A stretch of DNA of 64,000 nt from Deltaproteobacteria bacterium (GTDB taxonomy: Bacteria > Desulfobacterota > Syntrophia > Syntrophales > UBA5619). Positions 14,702 through 23,919 of this stretch are shown here, piece by piece. Location: assembly GCA_021372695.1 (NCBI GenBank), contig JAJFTY010000011.1, forward strand, positions 10,942 through 74,941. The letters run 5' to 3'. Numbering within the stretch: the stretch's first letter is position 1; the number at the start of each line of letters is the position of its first letter. Position numbers and translations under genes: made by a program. Under the pieces are notes generated by a model. The model saw nothing but the letters and a program-made list of their open reading frames with translations, did no database searches and was not told where the DNA came from.

Positions 14702-16099
14702 TCATGAAGGTGTCCGGCAGACGGTGAGCAGGAAGCGCTCCAGGAGCAGCCGGGGATCCTGCCCGGTGGACTTGAGCGCCAGATCGATGTCGGCCAGCAT
14801 CCCCAGATAACCGGTCAATTCGGAAACGGTGAAACGGCCCGCGTGCTTGAGGAATTGATAGGCGGCAAACGGGTGCTGCGAGACGAGGTCGACCTGCTCT
14901 TCACCAAAGGCACCCGCCTGTTTGAGGACAGGATAGACCGCCTTCTGAAACCGGCCGTAGTCCATGGCGGCGCTGAAGGCGTTCATCCGCCCCGAGGTGA
15001 GGACGAGCTTCGCCTGGAGGAGGAGACGGATCTCCCGCACGATCATCGAGAAGATCATCAGGGGTGCATTTCCCTGGTCGAGAAGATCCTTCAGCGTCCG
15101 AAGGGCTGCCGGCCGGTTCCTGCCGGAAATCGCCCCGGTCAGATCGAAAACGGTATCCTCTTTCGTCCGGCCGATAACGGCCTCCACGTCCGCCGCCTCG
15201 ATAACGGCTTTTTCTCCCGCGTAGGTGATCAGTTTGTCGATCGCACCTAGGGACTCCCGGAGGCTGAAGCCGGTCTTCTGCCCCAGGGCGGCCCAGGCGC
15301 CGGCAGAGAGGCGTTTGCCGCGCCCCGCCAAGAGACCGGCCGCCATCTCCATAACGATCTGCTGCTGGCGCGCCTCCCCTTTGACCGCGGCAAAGGTCAA
15401 GGCACGGCCCAGAGACGAGACGGCCTTGAAGAGCCTCTTGCGCCGGTCGACCGCCACGGCCGTCAGGATGAGGTGATTGCCCTCCGGCATCCCACCGGCC
15501 AGCACCCGCTCCAGGCGGTCCGCCTCCTCTTCCGTCTTGACCCTGGGCGCAACGGCGCCGCGGCTCACACAGAGCTCAACGGCCTTGGGAAGCCAGCTCT
15601 CCCGCCCCTGGCCGTCGTCGTCGGGCACGATCTTCCGCCAGGCGTCGTCGTCGATCTTCCGCCAGCCGCCCTCCCGGAGGTCGTCGAGCTGCATTCCCGT
15701 CACCGCCAGGAACTGCATGAAGTCCCCCGCCGCCCGGGCAGGGTCCGCATCGAGCCGCTCGCGGATCCGTGCAATGAGTGCTGCCAGTATATTTTTGGAC
15801 TGAAAGAGAGAGGTATCCCGGACGACCACCACCTTACGGCCGGGGAGAAGGGGCGGCGTGATGAGGGATTCGCAGAGGGAACCGATCTCTTCGTGCTCAC
15901 CATCCGTCACGAAGAGATTGAGGTCACGGTCGCCGGCGTCGGGGATCAGCGCGGCAACGATCTTGTCGAGCGCATCCTTGAGGCGGAACTCCTCTTCCCC
16001 ATAGAGGAGATAGCAGGAAACGGTCTTCCCCTGCTTCAATTCGGCGAGAACCGCCTCCAGGGAGGCGCCCCGCCCGGTATCGTCGTCATGGAGGGCCAT
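14702..16099 (-). CDS. holA: DNA polymerase III subunit delta
   Basis: The 465-residue protein matches the clamp-loader delta subunit. It starts with the AAA-like fold (TVSCYLLYGEEEFRLKDALD, then NLFVTDGEHEEI and PPLLPGRKVVVVRD) and ends with the C-terminal collar domain (DTVFDLTGAISGRNRPAALR, LKHAGRFTVSELTGYLGMLA). Typical HolA is about 340 residues; here extra sequence around residues 110-200 lengthens it. Delta opens the beta sliding clamp. It lies 7 bp downstream of the LOG-family gene. Confidence 0.85.
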   Translation of the reverse strand: MALHDDDTGRGASLEAVLAELKQGKTVSCYLLYGEEEFRLKDALDKIVAALIPDAGDRDLNLFVTDGEHEEIGSLCESLITPPLLPGRKVVVVRDTSLFQSKNILAALIARIRERLDADPARAAGDFMQFLAVTGMQLDDLREGGWRKIDDDAWRKIVPDDDGQGRESWLPKAVELCVSRGAVAPRVKTEEEADRLERVLAGGMPEGNHLILTAVAVDRRKRLFKAVSSLGRALTFAAVKGEARQQQIVMEMAAGLLAGRGKRLSAGAWAALGQKTGFSLRESLGAIDKLITYAGEKAVIEAADVEAVIGRTKEDTVFDLTGAISGRNRPAALRTLKDLLDQGNAPLMIFSMIVREIRLLLQAKLVLTSGRMNAFSAAMDYGRFQKAVYPVLKQAGAFGEEQVDLVSQHPFAAYQFLKHAGRFTVSELTGYLGMLADIDLALKSTGQDPRLLLERFLLTVCRTPS

Positions 16100-16106
16100 T
16101 GATTTT

Positions 16107-16760
16107 TCAGACGATGACGTACTTCTGTATATGCCTCACCGCATCGCACGGATCGTCGACGATCATGAAGCGTTCGAGATCTTCCGGGGAGATCATGCCG
16201 TCGCGGAGCATCGTTTTGCGGAGCCAGTCGAAGAGCCCCTTCCAGTAGTCGCTTCCCATGAGGATGACCGGAAAGGGTTTGATCCGCCTCGTCTGGATCA
16301 GGGTCAGGGCCTCGAAGAGCTCATCCATGGTCCCGAAACCACCGGGGAGGATGACGTAGGCCATGGCGTACTTGACGAACATCACCTTCCGGATGAAAAA
16401 GTATTTGTAGTCGATGCTGAGATTGGCGTACGGATTCGGCTTCTGCTCGAAGGGGAGCCGGATGTTCATTCCCACGGACTTCCCGCCGGCCTGCGCGGCT
16501 CCTTTGTTCGCCGCCTCCATGATACCGGGGCCACCGCCCGTGATGACGGCGAACCCTTTTTCCGCCAGCAGCCGGGCCAGCAGCTCCGCCTTGGCGTAAT
16601 CGGGATCGCCCGGCTTCGTGCGCGCCGATCCGAAGATGCTGACCGCGTTCTTCACCCCGGAGAGAGTCTCGATGGCGTCGACGAACTCGGCCATGATTCT
16701 GAAGATCCGCCAGGATTCCTCGATCGTCAGGGCATCCACGACATACTGTTTTTCAGACAT
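16107..16760 (-). CDS. LOG family protein (TIGR00730 Rossmann fold)
   Basis: The 217-residue protein carries both family motifs: GGGPGIMEAANKGAAQAGGK and PGGFGTMDELFEAL, which bind the nucleotide phosphate. Characterised members are cytokinin riboside 5'-monophosphate phosphoribohydrolases or nucleotide 5'-monophosphate nucleosidases; the old name lysine decarboxylase is wrong. The ATG at 16760 (MSEKQYVVDALTIEESWRIF) is chosen over the longer frame because an AGAGG site precedes it and the family starts here. It is followed closely by holA. Confidence 0.88.
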   Translation of the reverse strand: MSEKQYVVDALTIEESWRIFRIMAEFVDAIETLSGVKNAVSIFGSARTKPGDPDYAKAELLARLLAEKGFAVITGGGPGIMEAANKGAAQAGGKSVGMNIRLPFEQKPNPYANLSIDYKYFFIRKVMFVKYAMAYVILPGGFGTMDELFEALTLIQTRRIKPFPVILMGSDYWKGLFDWLRKTMLRDGMISPEDLERFMIVDDPCDAVRHIQKYVIV

Positions 16761-16903
16761 GCGGCAAAACCTCTGCCTCGTGGGAAAGAGGCCTTCGCAC
16801 CTCTCCCCCCGAGGATCGACCACCCGTTCCCCCGAACGCAACGACAGTGCGGCCACCCCACACCGCGGCAGGATGAACGGGTCGTCCCCTCCCGGAAGCC
16901 TTC

Positions 16904-17095
16904 TTAAGAGACCCGGCGCCGCTGGACCTTCGCCAGGCGACGGCGCGCCTCGATGGTCTTCCTCTTCTTCTTCACCGAGGGCTTCTCGTAGGCACGGCGC
17001 AGTTTGAGCTCCTTGAAGAGACCACTCTTGGAGAGTTTGTTCTTGAGAATCTTCAAGGCCTTTTCCACATCGTTGTCGAACACTTTTACTTCCAA
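16904..17095 (-). CDS. rpsU: 30S ribosomal protein bS21
   Basis: The 63-residue product (start VKVFDNDVEKALKILKNKL, end RRRLAKVQRRRVS) is a standard bS21, which helps initiation on the 30S subunit. The start is a TTG at 17095, directly preceded by AAGGAGAAGGA; an upstream in-frame ATG would give an atypical 102-residue protein and lies across other sequence. It is transcribed apart from hisC, since a strong terminator separates them. Confidence 0.9.
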   Translation of the reverse strand: MEVKVFDNDVEKALKILKNKLSKSGLFKELKLRRAYEKPSVKKKRKTIEARRRLAKVQRRRVS

Positions 17096-17188
17096 ATTCC
17101 TTCTCCTTTTCCCGCTTGATTTTTGTCGTCTCTCTTCAACAGTCCCGCAGCCGACCCTCTGCCAAACGGGGTCGCAACAAACCGGCAT

Positions 17189-17243
17189 AAAAAAAGGGCA
17201 GTACGGCGTCACACGGATATCCTCTGTGCCGTAATCTACCCTT
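17189..17243 (-). terminator. Rho-independent terminator after hisC
   Basis: On the minus strand AAGGGTAGATTACGGC pairs with GCCGTACTGCCCTT across an 18-base loop with a small bulge, and seven T residues follow at once (17195-17189). It lies 30 bp past the hisC stop and ends the gcvH-lplA-hisC transcript. Confidence 0.8.
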
Positions 17244-17272
17244 GGATGTTGCCTATATGCGGACCACGCTCC

Positions 17273-18337
17273 TTACTTCGCGATAATTTCCTGTAACACC
17301 TCTATAAACCTTTGATTCTCTTCACGGGTTCCCACGGTGACGCGCATGAAGCCCTTCGTCACGCCGGGGGCATTGAAGTTCTTGATCAGAACGCCCCGCT
17401 CCATCAGGGCGCTGTATACGCGATCCGCGTCAAAATCGCAATGAAAAAAAATAAAATTCGCATCCGTCGGCAGGGGATCGACTCCCGGCATCGATTTCAG
17501 AGCGGCGAAGAGTTCATCCCGCCGGGAGCGGATCTCCTCTGCCTGGGCGAGGAAGGTCTCCTCATGGTCGAGGTAGAATCCGGCGGCTTCCTGCGACATG
17601 GCGTTCATGTTGTAGGGTAGCCGAACCTTGTCGAGTTCATGGACCAGGGCGGCCGGGCCGACGAGGAGGCCGATCCGCATGGCCGCAAACCCCACCTTGG
17701 AGAGCGTCCGCAGGATCACCAGATTGTCATAACGGTCGAACTGCGGCAGGAAGGTCTGGCCGGAAAAGTGGAAATAGGCCTCATCGACCACGACGATTCC
17801 CGGCCAATCCCGGAGGATCTTCTCGATCCGGTCGCGGCTGAAGCAGTTGCCCGTCGGGTTGTTGGGCCAGGCAAGGAAGGTCAGGGCCGGGGGATAGGCC
17901 GCCGCGGCCTCCCGCATGGTCGCCAGGTCGAGATCGAACGACTTGTCGAGCGGAACGGACACCACGTCCAGGCCTGCGTTTTGGGCCGAGATCCGGTACA
18001 TGGCGAAGGTGGGGACCGGGATCATGACGCGGGCCCCGCGCCGGGCCACGGCCGTGCAGAGGACCTGGATCGACTCGTCCGATCCATTCCCAATCATCAC
18101 CTGGTCTCGCCCGACGCCGAAGGCCCGGGCGAATCGTGCAGCCAATGCAGGGGAACCCGCCTCCGGATATCGGTTCAGGGGAACAGCGGCGAGCCGGGCC
18201 GCAAACTCCGCCCGGAGGGATTCCGGAAGCGCCAGCGGATTCTCGTTGGCGTCCAGTTTGATCGGGCAGGCGGTCTTCTCGACCGCATAGGCCTTCTGGG
18301 CGAGAACCTCCTTCTTGATCAAAGATCCGATATTCAT
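17273..18337 (-). CDS. hisC: Histidinol-phosphate aminotransferase
   Basis: The 354-residue class I/II PLP aminotransferase matches HisC: KLDANENPLALPESLR near the start, VMIGNGSDESIQVLC, FLAWPNNPTGNCFSRD, VVVDEAYFHFSG with the PLP-phenol Asp, and LRTLSKVGFAAMRIGLLVG with the Schiff-base lysine. It transfers the amino group from glutamate to imidazole-acetol phosphate in histidine synthesis. The ATG at 18337 overlaps the stop of the lipoate ligase gene (ATGA) and has a GGGAGAAG site. hisD lies 44 kb away in this window, so the his genes are not in one operon. Confidence 0.9.
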   Translation of the reverse strand: MNIGSLIKKEVLAQKAYAVEKTACPIKLDANENPLALPESLRAEFAARLAAVPLNRYPEAGSPALAARFARAFGVGRDQVMIGNGSDESIQVLCTAVARRGARVMIPVPTFAMYRISAQNAGLDVVSVPLDKSFDLDLATMREAAAAYPPALTFLAWPNNPTGNCFSRDRIEKILRDWPGIVVVDEAYFHFSGQTFLPQFDRYDNLVILRTLSKVGFAAMRIGLLVGPAALVHELDKVRLPYNMNAMSQEAAGFYLDHEETFLAQAEEIRSRRDELFAALKSMPGVDPLPTDANFIFFHCDFDADRVYSALMERGVLIKNFNAPGVTKGFMRVTVGTREENQRFIEVLQEIIAK

Positions 18338-19155
18338 TCTCTTCTTCTCCCTTCCCTGTTCCAACTCCCGCCGCCGTATTTCTTCGCGATTAGTTCGTCT
18401 GCAAGCCGCTCCTCATCGGGCGTCAAATCGCCCTCCCGGAACCGGATCCCCAGCACCTCTTCGAAGCCCTTCCTCAGAGCGACAGAGAGGCCTGCCTCGT
18501 CGATCGGGGATTTCGCCTCTTCCCACACGGAAGTGACCGCGTTCCGCAGCCGATCGGCATCCTGCTCCGGCTCCCGGTGGGGCAGCATCACGGCACAGGT
18601 CCGCAGGGGATCGAACGCCAGGAGCAGCGATCCATGCTGCAGGAAGAATCCATGGGACCTCATCTGGGCAGACCCGCAAATCTTCCGTCCCGCGACGCAG
18701 AGTTCGTGGTGGGAGGGGAAGGAGAAGCAGGAAGAGCGGAGCGCCCCGTCCGGCACCGGCCGGCCGGCCGTCTCCATCTCCGCACGAATGCCGATTTCGT
18801 GGAGCCCCCTGGCGATGCAGCGGCTGATCAGCCGGTAGGTTCCCGGAATGTCGGGTGGAAAGAGCGGGGCATCGCCGGCGATCACGGCGTAGGTCAGCTC
18901 CTGCTCATGCAGAACGGCCTTCCCGCCCGTCGGACGCCGGACGATCTCCACGCCGAACCTGCGGCATGCCTCTTCGTCGACCTCCTTTTCATAGTCCTGG
19001 AAGTAGCCGATGGAGAGAGCAGGCGCCTGCCAACCGTAGAAGCGGAGCGTCGGGGGCGTTTTCTGGCGGACGGTTTCCTGGAAGATCGCCTCGTCGACGG
19101 CCATATTCTCCGCGGCGCCGGCCTTCCGGAACGGGAGAATCCTCCACGCCTCCAC
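18334..19155 (-). CDS. Lipoate-protein ligase A / octanoyltransferase family
   Basis: The 273-residue protein is of the BPL/LplA/LipB fold. MEAWRILPFRKAGAAENMAV resembles the start of LipM/LplA proteins, and VEIVRRPTGGKAVLHEQELT holds the family RRxxGGxxV(F/L)H motif; VAGRKICGSAQMRSHGFFLQ contains the conserved Lys that contacts the adenylate or forms part of the site. It lies 5 bp after gcvH, whose product is the natural lipoyl acceptor. Ligase and octanoyl transfer cannot be told apart here. Confidence 0.87.
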   Translation of the reverse strand: MEAWRILPFRKAGAAENMAVDEAIFQETVRQKTPPTLRFYGWQAPALSIGYFQDYEKEVDEEACRRFGVEIVRRPTGGKAVLHEQELTYAVIAGDAPLFPPDIPGTYRLISRCIARGLHEIGIRAEMETAGRPVPDGALRSSCFSFPSHHELCVAGRKICGSAQMRSHGFFLQHGSLLLAFDPLRTCAVMLPHREPEQDADRLRNAVTSVWEEAKSPIDEAGLSVALRKGFEEVLGIRFREGDLTPDEERLADELIAKKYGGGSWNREGRRRE

Positions 19156-19160
19156 GGGCT

Positions 19161-19559
19161 TCAGTCGACCTCCGCTTCCTGGATCACGAACTCCTGATAT
19201 CCCCTGCCGTCCAGAAGGTCATCCAGCTCTTCCGGATCTTCCAAATCGACGATGATCATCCACCCGGTGTCATGGGGATCGCTGTTGATGACCCCGATTT
19301 CATCCGTAATATCCTCATTGACGCTGATCACCACCCCGCTGACCGGCGAGATGAGTTCGACCACCGCCTTCGCCGATTCGATGCTGCCGAACGGCTCATC
19401 GCGCTCGACATAGGAGTCGGCCTCGGGGAGGTCCAGGGAGATGATCTCTCCCAGTTTCTCCTGAGCGTGGTCGGTGATCCCGATGGTGGCCAGATCGCCC
19501 TCCACCCGAACCCAGACGTGTTCCCGACTGTACAGAAGATCTTCCGGAATTGATTTCAT
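19161..19559 (-). CDS. gcvH: Glycine cleavage system H protein
   Basis: The 132-residue protein shows the whole H-protein fold, including HVWVRVEGDLATIGITDHAQ, GEIISLDLPEADSYVERDEP and the lipoylation site GSIESAKAVVELISPVSGVV with the modified Lys in ESAKA. It shuttles the aminomethyl group in glycine cleavage or serves as a lipoyl relay. gcvP and gcvT are absent from the window. The ATG at 19559 is chosen since the family begins MK-I-DL-Y; upstream frame is repeat-derived sequence. The next gene is a lipoyl-attaching enzyme. Confidence 0.93.
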   Translation of the reverse strand: MKSIPEDLLYSREHVWVRVEGDLATIGITDHAQEKLGEIISLDLPEADSYVERDEPFGSIESAKAVVELISPVSGVVISVNEDITDEIGVINSDPHDTGWMIIVDLEDPEELDDLLDGRGYQEFVIQEAEVD

Positions 19560-19635
19560 ATCATTGCATCCTGTTCCTGAAATATTTCGGTCTGCGACCC
19601 TGACGACCCGCAAAAAGTCCAAAATCACTGTGATT

Positions 19636-19708
19636 GTCATGCTGAGCTTGTCGAAGCATGCAGTGATACCAATAAGTTTCATCCACCCTTCGACAAGCTC
19701 AGGGTGAC
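19636..19708. repeat. Inverted TTCGACAAGCTCAG repeat
   Basis: Two arms, GTCATGCTGAGCTTGTCGAA and TTCGACAAGCTCAGGGTGAC, face each other about 30 bp apart upstream of gcvH. This word is a widespread REP-like intergenic repeat in many bacterial genomes. It can form a long hairpin between the peptidase-gene promoter side and gcvH. Confidence 0.7.
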
Positions 19709-19736
19709 AAGGGTGACTTTTTACGGGGCACCATCC

Positions 19737-20816
19737 CTATATCACCATCAGATCCTTGGCCGTGGGCGTCAGGATCTCGCTGCCTCTCTCCGTCACCAGA
19801 ACCGTGTCCTCGATGCGGATCCCAAAGAGTCCGGGGAGATAGACGCCGGGCTCCACGGTGACCACCATGCCGGCCTGGAGGATCTCATCCCTGCCCGCCG
19901 CCAGGCGCGGCGCCTCGTGGACCTCCAGCCCGACACCGTGGCCGGTGCCGTGGGAAAAGGCGCTCCCCAGCCCCGCCCCATCGAGATGCGACCGCGCGAT
20001 TCGGTCGATCTCCCCGCAGGCAACGCCCGCGCGGATCCCTTCGATCGCGCGGTCGTGGGCCTCCAGCACGAGCCCGTACACTTCCCGCTGGCGCTCCGAA
20101 ACGCGGCCTACGATAAACGTGCAGGTCTCGTCCGAATGGTACCCGCCGCAGACCGCACCGTAATCGACCGTCACGCAATCCCCGTCTGCGATCTCGCGGC
20201 GCCCGGGCGTCGCATGGGGAAGCGCTCCATTGGCCCCCGCGGCAACGATCGTCTCGAATGAGATCTGTTCCGCTCCGCCATGGCGCATCCGGTACTCCAG
20301 TTCGAGGGCGATCTCCTCCTCCCGGACGCCAGGCCGGATCAGCTCCCGGACGGCTGCCAGGGCATCGCCGGCGATGCGCGCCGCTTCCCGGATCCGGTCG
20401 ACCTCCGCCTCATCCTTGACGGCGCGGAGCAGTTCGAAACCGGACGAGAGGGGCGCGAACGTTGCCTCGGGAAGCGCCTCCTTCAGCCTCTGGTACTCCG
20501 CAACCGTCAGAACGGAAGATTCGAAGCCGACAGATTTGGCGCCGTGAAGCCGGGCCACCTCCGTAATCCCGTCCACCCGTTTGCGGAATTCGAGAATGTC
20601 CGCCCCCTGGGCTTCGGCGCGCGCCTGGGTCGTGAACCGCCCGTCCACCAGAAGCGTCAGCCAATCCGGACCAGCCATCAGGGCCCCATCCCCGCCGGTG
20701 AAACCCGTCAGGTAGCGGATGTTCTTCTCCCCGAGGATCAGGAGGGCATCCGTCTCCGGGAAACCCGAACGAAGGCGTTTCAGCCGATCCGCGACGGGAA
20801 AGGGATCAGGTCGCAT
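19737..20816 (-). CDS. M24 family Xaa-Pro aminopeptidase
   Basis: The 359-residue protein has a creatinase-like N-terminal domain (residues 1-130) and a pita-bread catalytic domain. The five metal ligands are visible: the two Asp in VDYGAVCGGYHSDETC, the His in SHGTGHGVGLEVHE, the Glu in VTVEPGVYLPG and the Glu in GIRIEDTVLV. It removes an N-terminal residue before proline. It overlaps the TPR gene upstream by 11 bp, so the two are co-transcribed. Confidence 0.92.
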   Translation of the reverse strand: MRPDPFPVADRLKRLRSGFPETDALLILGEKNIRYLTGFTGGDGALMAGPDWLTLLVDGRFTTQARAEAQGADILEFRKRVDGITEVARLHGAKSVGFESSVLTVAEYQRLKEALPEATFAPLSSGFELLRAVKDEAEVDRIREAARIAGDALAAVRELIRPGVREEEIALELEYRMRHGGAEQISFETIVAAGANGALPHATPGRREIADGDCVTVDYGAVCGGYHSDETCTFIVGRVSERQREVYGLVLEAHDRAIEGIRAGVACGEIDRIARSHLDGAGLGSAFSHGTGHGVGLEVHEAPRLAAGRDEILQAGMVVTVEPGVYLPGLFGIRIEDTVLVTERGSEILTPTAKDLMVI

Positions 20817-21471
20817 GGCCGCGCAGCCCGTCGATGTTGTCGAGCCAGTGCGAAAGCTCGGCGATCACCCCGGCCGCCTGCGGCCCGGGGACCGCCCGAC
20901 CTCCCTGTTCACGCGCTTCCCGGAGCAGCGCAGCCGCCTTCTCGTTCTGCGGCTCCTCACGGAGGATCCTCTCGAGAACCTCTTCCGCGGGCTGAAAATG
21001 GCCCTGCCGGATATAGAGTTCGGCGAGCGTCACTGTCTGGAAGTCCCGAGGGACCGCGGCTCCCTCGGGTTCGCCCTCCCCACCCGGTTCATCCGGAGCC
21101 TCACTCTCAACGGAGCCATGCGATACGCCCCGCTCGACATGCGCGCCGGCGTGGAGAGCCTGGAATTTTTCGTGATAGGCCAGGGCGGCCTCGTGCATCC
21201 CCCTTTTCTGGCAGACCTCGCCCATCGTGGCATAGACCCGGGAAAGGCTTTCGATGATCCGCTCCGCGTCGTCCAGCATCTCACGGGCCTCGTCGAGGTT
21301 CCCCCGCAGAAGCCACGCGAGGCAGAGCGCGATACGGGCCTCCAGGTCCCCGGGCCTCTGTTCGAGTCTATCCTGGGCCAGATTCAGCACCGCCTCCGCA
21401 TCATTCTGTCCCAGATGCTCCTCCATTTCGGCCAGGAAGCGCTTTGATTCCCGGGGGTCATTTTGATCCAT
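20806..21471 (-). CDS. Tetratricopeptide repeat protein
   Basis: The 221-residue protein contains TPR-like helical pairs (residues 20-110: LNLAQDRLEQRPGDLEARIA, then EVCQKRGMHEAALAYHEKF) and again near 150-190 (LAELYIRQGHFQPAEEVLER), joined by an acidic linker. No signal peptide is seen, so it is probably cytoplasmic and scaffold-like. It begins just downstream of the pil operon terminator and overlaps the peptidase gene. The partner is unknown. Confidence 0.75.
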   Translation of the reverse strand: MDQNDPRESKRFLAEMEEHLGQNDAEAVLNLAQDRLEQRPGDLEARIALCLAWLLRGNLDEAREMLDDAERIIESLSRVYATMGEVCQKRGMHEAALAYHEKFQALHAGAHVERGVSHGSVESEAPDEPGGEGEPEGAAVPRDFQTVTLAELYIRQGHFQPAEEVLERILREEPQNEKAAALLREAREQGGRAVPGPQAAGVIAELSHWLDNIDGLRGHAT

Positions 21472-21599
21472 AATTCATCTTCTTTTCAATGTTTCCGATA
21501 TGTTGGAAATTCAGGCCCGAGAGCGGTTTGAACGCTAACACAGCCCGCAAGAGCGTGTCAAGAACGAAAAGGGGCGTTTGCCGGAGGCGTACTTCCCAT

Positions 21600-21636
21600 G
21601 AACGAAAAGGGCGGCCTGCGCCGCCCTTTTTCGTTC
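21600..21636 (-). terminator. Hairpin terminator after pilQ
   Basis: GAACGAAAAGGGCGGC pairs with GCCGCCCTTTTTCGTTC around a 4-base loop. On either strand a run of T follows the GC core, so it can work in both directions. It lies 35 bp past the pilQ stop and separates the pil operon from the TPR gene. Confidence 0.75.
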
Positions 21637-21670
21637 CGGTGCCGTCATCCCCAGAGACGGCCGGTTTCTT

Positions 21671-23359
21671 TCATGTGCTGGTCTTGATGATCTGCGGGGT
21701 GATGAACATGAGGATCTCCCGCGTTGTCTTCTCTTTGGTCTCGGTCTTGAACAGCCATCCGAGCAGAGGGATGTCGGCGAAGAAGGGGACCCCCTCCTGT
21801 CCGATCGTTTCGGTGGTCTTGTAGATTCCCCCGACGACGATGGTGTCGCCGTCCTTGATGACGACTCTGGCGTTGACGCCGCTGCTGTTGATGGCCGGGT
21901 TGCCCTCGACGATGAGGGATTCGTCGACGTCCTTGTTGGTCGCCTCGATCTCCAGGGAGATCCGGTCCTCATCTGCGGGGTTGGGCTTCGGGGTGATCTT
22001 CGGCGTGACGATGAGGCGGAGGTCGGCATCCTCGTAGCGGACCGTGGCCGGGTTCGTGGTGGTGGCCGGCGTGACCACGGGGATCCTCTTCCCCTGCCAG
22101 ATCGTCGCCTTTTCGTTTTCCAGCGTCGTGACCTTAGGCGAGGAGATGATCTTGCCGTCGCCCTTCGATTCCGCAGCCGCAAGCCTGGCATCCAGAATCA
22201 GCCTGCTGGTCCCGAGGACCAGACCCAGAGCGGGCGTGGTCAGCACGCCTGCACTGGGGAAGTTCACGACAGCGCTGCTCCCGGTGAGGCCGATGCCGTT
22301 TCCGCCGGGAATGGCCCTCAGCGTGCCTGAGGCGCTGTTGCCGAAGGCGGCGCCATAGTCAACGCCTCCCACACTCCCCTGATAACCGGCGCCCCAGCGG
22401 ATCCCGAGTTCACGGGAGAAGTTCGTGCTCACCTCGACGATCTTCGCCTCGATCACGATCTGCTTGAGTTTGCCCTGTTCGACGTTCTGCTTCTGCACCC
22501 GTATCTTCCTCTCATCCTCGGCCTTCAGCGCCGCCGCCTCGGCAGCGAGGCGGTCGGCCTCCTCCTTCTTCTTCCGGTCGAGAGTGACCACCGTGATGAT
22601 GTCCCCCTCGCGCCGCTGGTCGAGCCCCTTCAGATCCAGAATGGTTCGGAAGGCCTGCTCCCAAGGCACGTCCTTCATGTGGAGGGTCACGTTTCCCTTG
22701 ACGTCATCGCCGGAGACGATGCTGACCTTCCCCTGTTCGGCGAGCAGGCGGAACACCGCCTTGATATCGGCCTCCTGGACGTCGAGGAAGATCCTGGGGC
22801 CGCCTTCGTATTTCTTCCCGGCGCCGGCCGCGGCCTTTGCCGCTTCCGCAGAGGCCGCCGGCTGCGCCGATTCAAGCGCTACTGCCGGAGTCGCCCTGGC
22901 GGCGGGCTCTGCGGCTGCGGGAAGGGAGGTGACATTAAAATCGATGAGGATGTTCATCCCCTCCTGCCGGACGCTGTAGGGAACCTTCTTTCTCAGATCG
23001 ATCTGCGCGATCACCCAGGAACGGCCATCGGTCGATTTCTGGACCGGCGTCACCTGGATGATGTTGGCCATGGCCGGATCGCTGAGAGGGCGGCGGAGGC
23101 CTTCCAGAACGGCGATATTCTCCATGCGCACCCAGACCGCATTGCCGGGCTGATTTTCGACCGTCACGCCGGAGAGCTTCGTCACCGCCAGGGTGACCCG
23201 TTCCTTTCCCGCCTGCTTCTCGAAGGTAACGTTTTCCAGATAGCCTTCATTGGCGGTCATCTCCGGCGTCGCAGCCGCCGCCTCGCCCACAGGCGAAAGG
23301 ATTGCCGGCACGATGGTCATGAATACAACAAGCACTGCCCGCTCTATTGCCCGTCTCAT
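21671..23359 (-). CDS. pilQ: Type IV pilus secretin PilQ
   Basis: The 562-residue protein has a signal peptide (to about residue 29, ending EAAAA), an AMIN domain (about 40-145), an Ala-rich linker, a secretin/TonB short N-terminal domain (190-255; IFLDVQEADIKAVFRLLAEQ) and a secretin beta-barrel domain to the C-terminus (IEAKIVEVSTNFSRELGIRW, VPFFADIPLLGWLFKT). It forms the outer-membrane pore of the pilus. It is the last gene of pilMNOPQ and overlaps pilP by 4 bp. It is shorter than many PilQ proteins because only one AMIN domain is present. Confidence 0.94.
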   Translation of the reverse strand: MRRAIERAVLVVFMTIVPAILSPVGEAAAATPEMTANEGYLENVTFEKQAGKERVTLAVTKLSGVTVENQPGNAVWVRMENIAVLEGLRRPLSDPAMANIIQVTPVQKSTDGRSWVIAQIDLRKKVPYSVRQEGMNILIDFNVTSLPAAAEPAARATPAVALESAQPAASAEAAKAAAGAGKKYEGGPRIFLDVQEADIKAVFRLLAEQGKVSIVSGDDVKGNVTLHMKDVPWEQAFRTILDLKGLDQRREGDIITVVTLDRKKKEEADRLAAEAAALKAEDERKIRVQKQNVEQGKLKQIVIEAKIVEVSTNFSRELGIRWGAGYQGSVGGVDYGAAFGNSASGTLRAIPGGNGIGLTGSSAVVNFPSAGVLTTPALGLVLGTSRLILDARLAAAESKGDGKIISSPKVTTLENEKATIWQGKRIPVVTPATTTNPATVRYEDADLRLIVTPKITPKPNPADEDRISLEIEATNKDVDESLIVEGNPAINSSGVNARVVIKDGDTIVVGGIYKTTETIGQEGVPFFADIPLLGWLFKTETKEKTTREILMFITPQIIKTST

Positions 23360-23919
23360 GGCTTTCCCTCTTCATCCTTGTGTAGCATCATGGTCACGCG
23401 TCTGATCTTCGCCCTTTTGGCCTGTTTGTCGGTCTTCTCCTCCACGATCACACGATCGGGCAGGATGGCCGCCACGCGGCCGTCGTTCAGGCCGATGAAA
23501 GTCCCGACAAAAAGGGGATAGTATCTCTTCGCAGTGCCGTCCTCGACGATCGCCACACATTTCTTTTGATCGCCGGCGATCCCGACGAGGCGGTACTGCC
23601 CGGTTTCCAACTTTTGCAGCGGAGAGATCGGTCCGGTCTCCACCACTGCCTTCTTTTTCACCTCTTGCTGCTTCTGCGTCTTCACGGCGAGATCGGTTTC
23701 CATGAATGGCTTGAACGGATCCGTTTTCCCGGCCGGCTGATAGCTGTAGGCCGGCGCGGCCATGACGGCCGCGGCGGGCACCGGCTTTCCCGAGAGGATA
23801 TCGGAGCCGCCCGCCTGGGGAGAGGTTTTCGAATCCGCGGCCCGAATTCCGGTCCCCCCCACCAGCAGAAGGACCATGATGCCGCCCGTCACAACGGATA
23901 TGAAATGCCGTCTCATCAT
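23356..23919 (-). CDS. pilP: Type IV pilus lipoprotein-type assembly protein PilP
   Basis: The 187-residue product has an N-terminal hydrophobic segment and the PilP core (KTDPFKPFMET, then ISPLQKLETGQYRLVGIAGD and TFIGLNDGRVAAILPDRVIV). No classical lipobox Cys is obvious, unlike many PilP proteins. PilP links the inner-membrane PilMNO platform to the PilQ secretin. The ATG at 23919 overlaps the stop of pilO; the longer frame is unlikely. Confidence 0.9.
   Translation of the reverse strand: MMRRHFISVVTGGIMVLLLVGGTGIRAADSKTSPQAGGSDILSGKPVPAAAVMAAPAYSYQPAGKTDPFKPFMETDLAVKTQKQQEVKKKAVVETGPISPLQKLETGQYRLVGIAGDQKKCVAIVEDGTAKRYYPLFVGTFIGLNDGRVAAILPDRVIVEEKTDKQAKRAKIRRVTMMLHKDEEGKP

Noticed and set aside
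16904..17212. Longer 102-residue version of bS21
   Set aside because: Conserved bS21 sequence begins at the TTG start at 17095, which has a strong AAGGAGAAGGA site; the upstream part is unlike any S21.
19560..19736. Glycine riboswitch upstream of gcvH
   Set aside because: The sequence is a REP-like inverted repeat; no riboswitch core or tandem aptamer pattern is visible.
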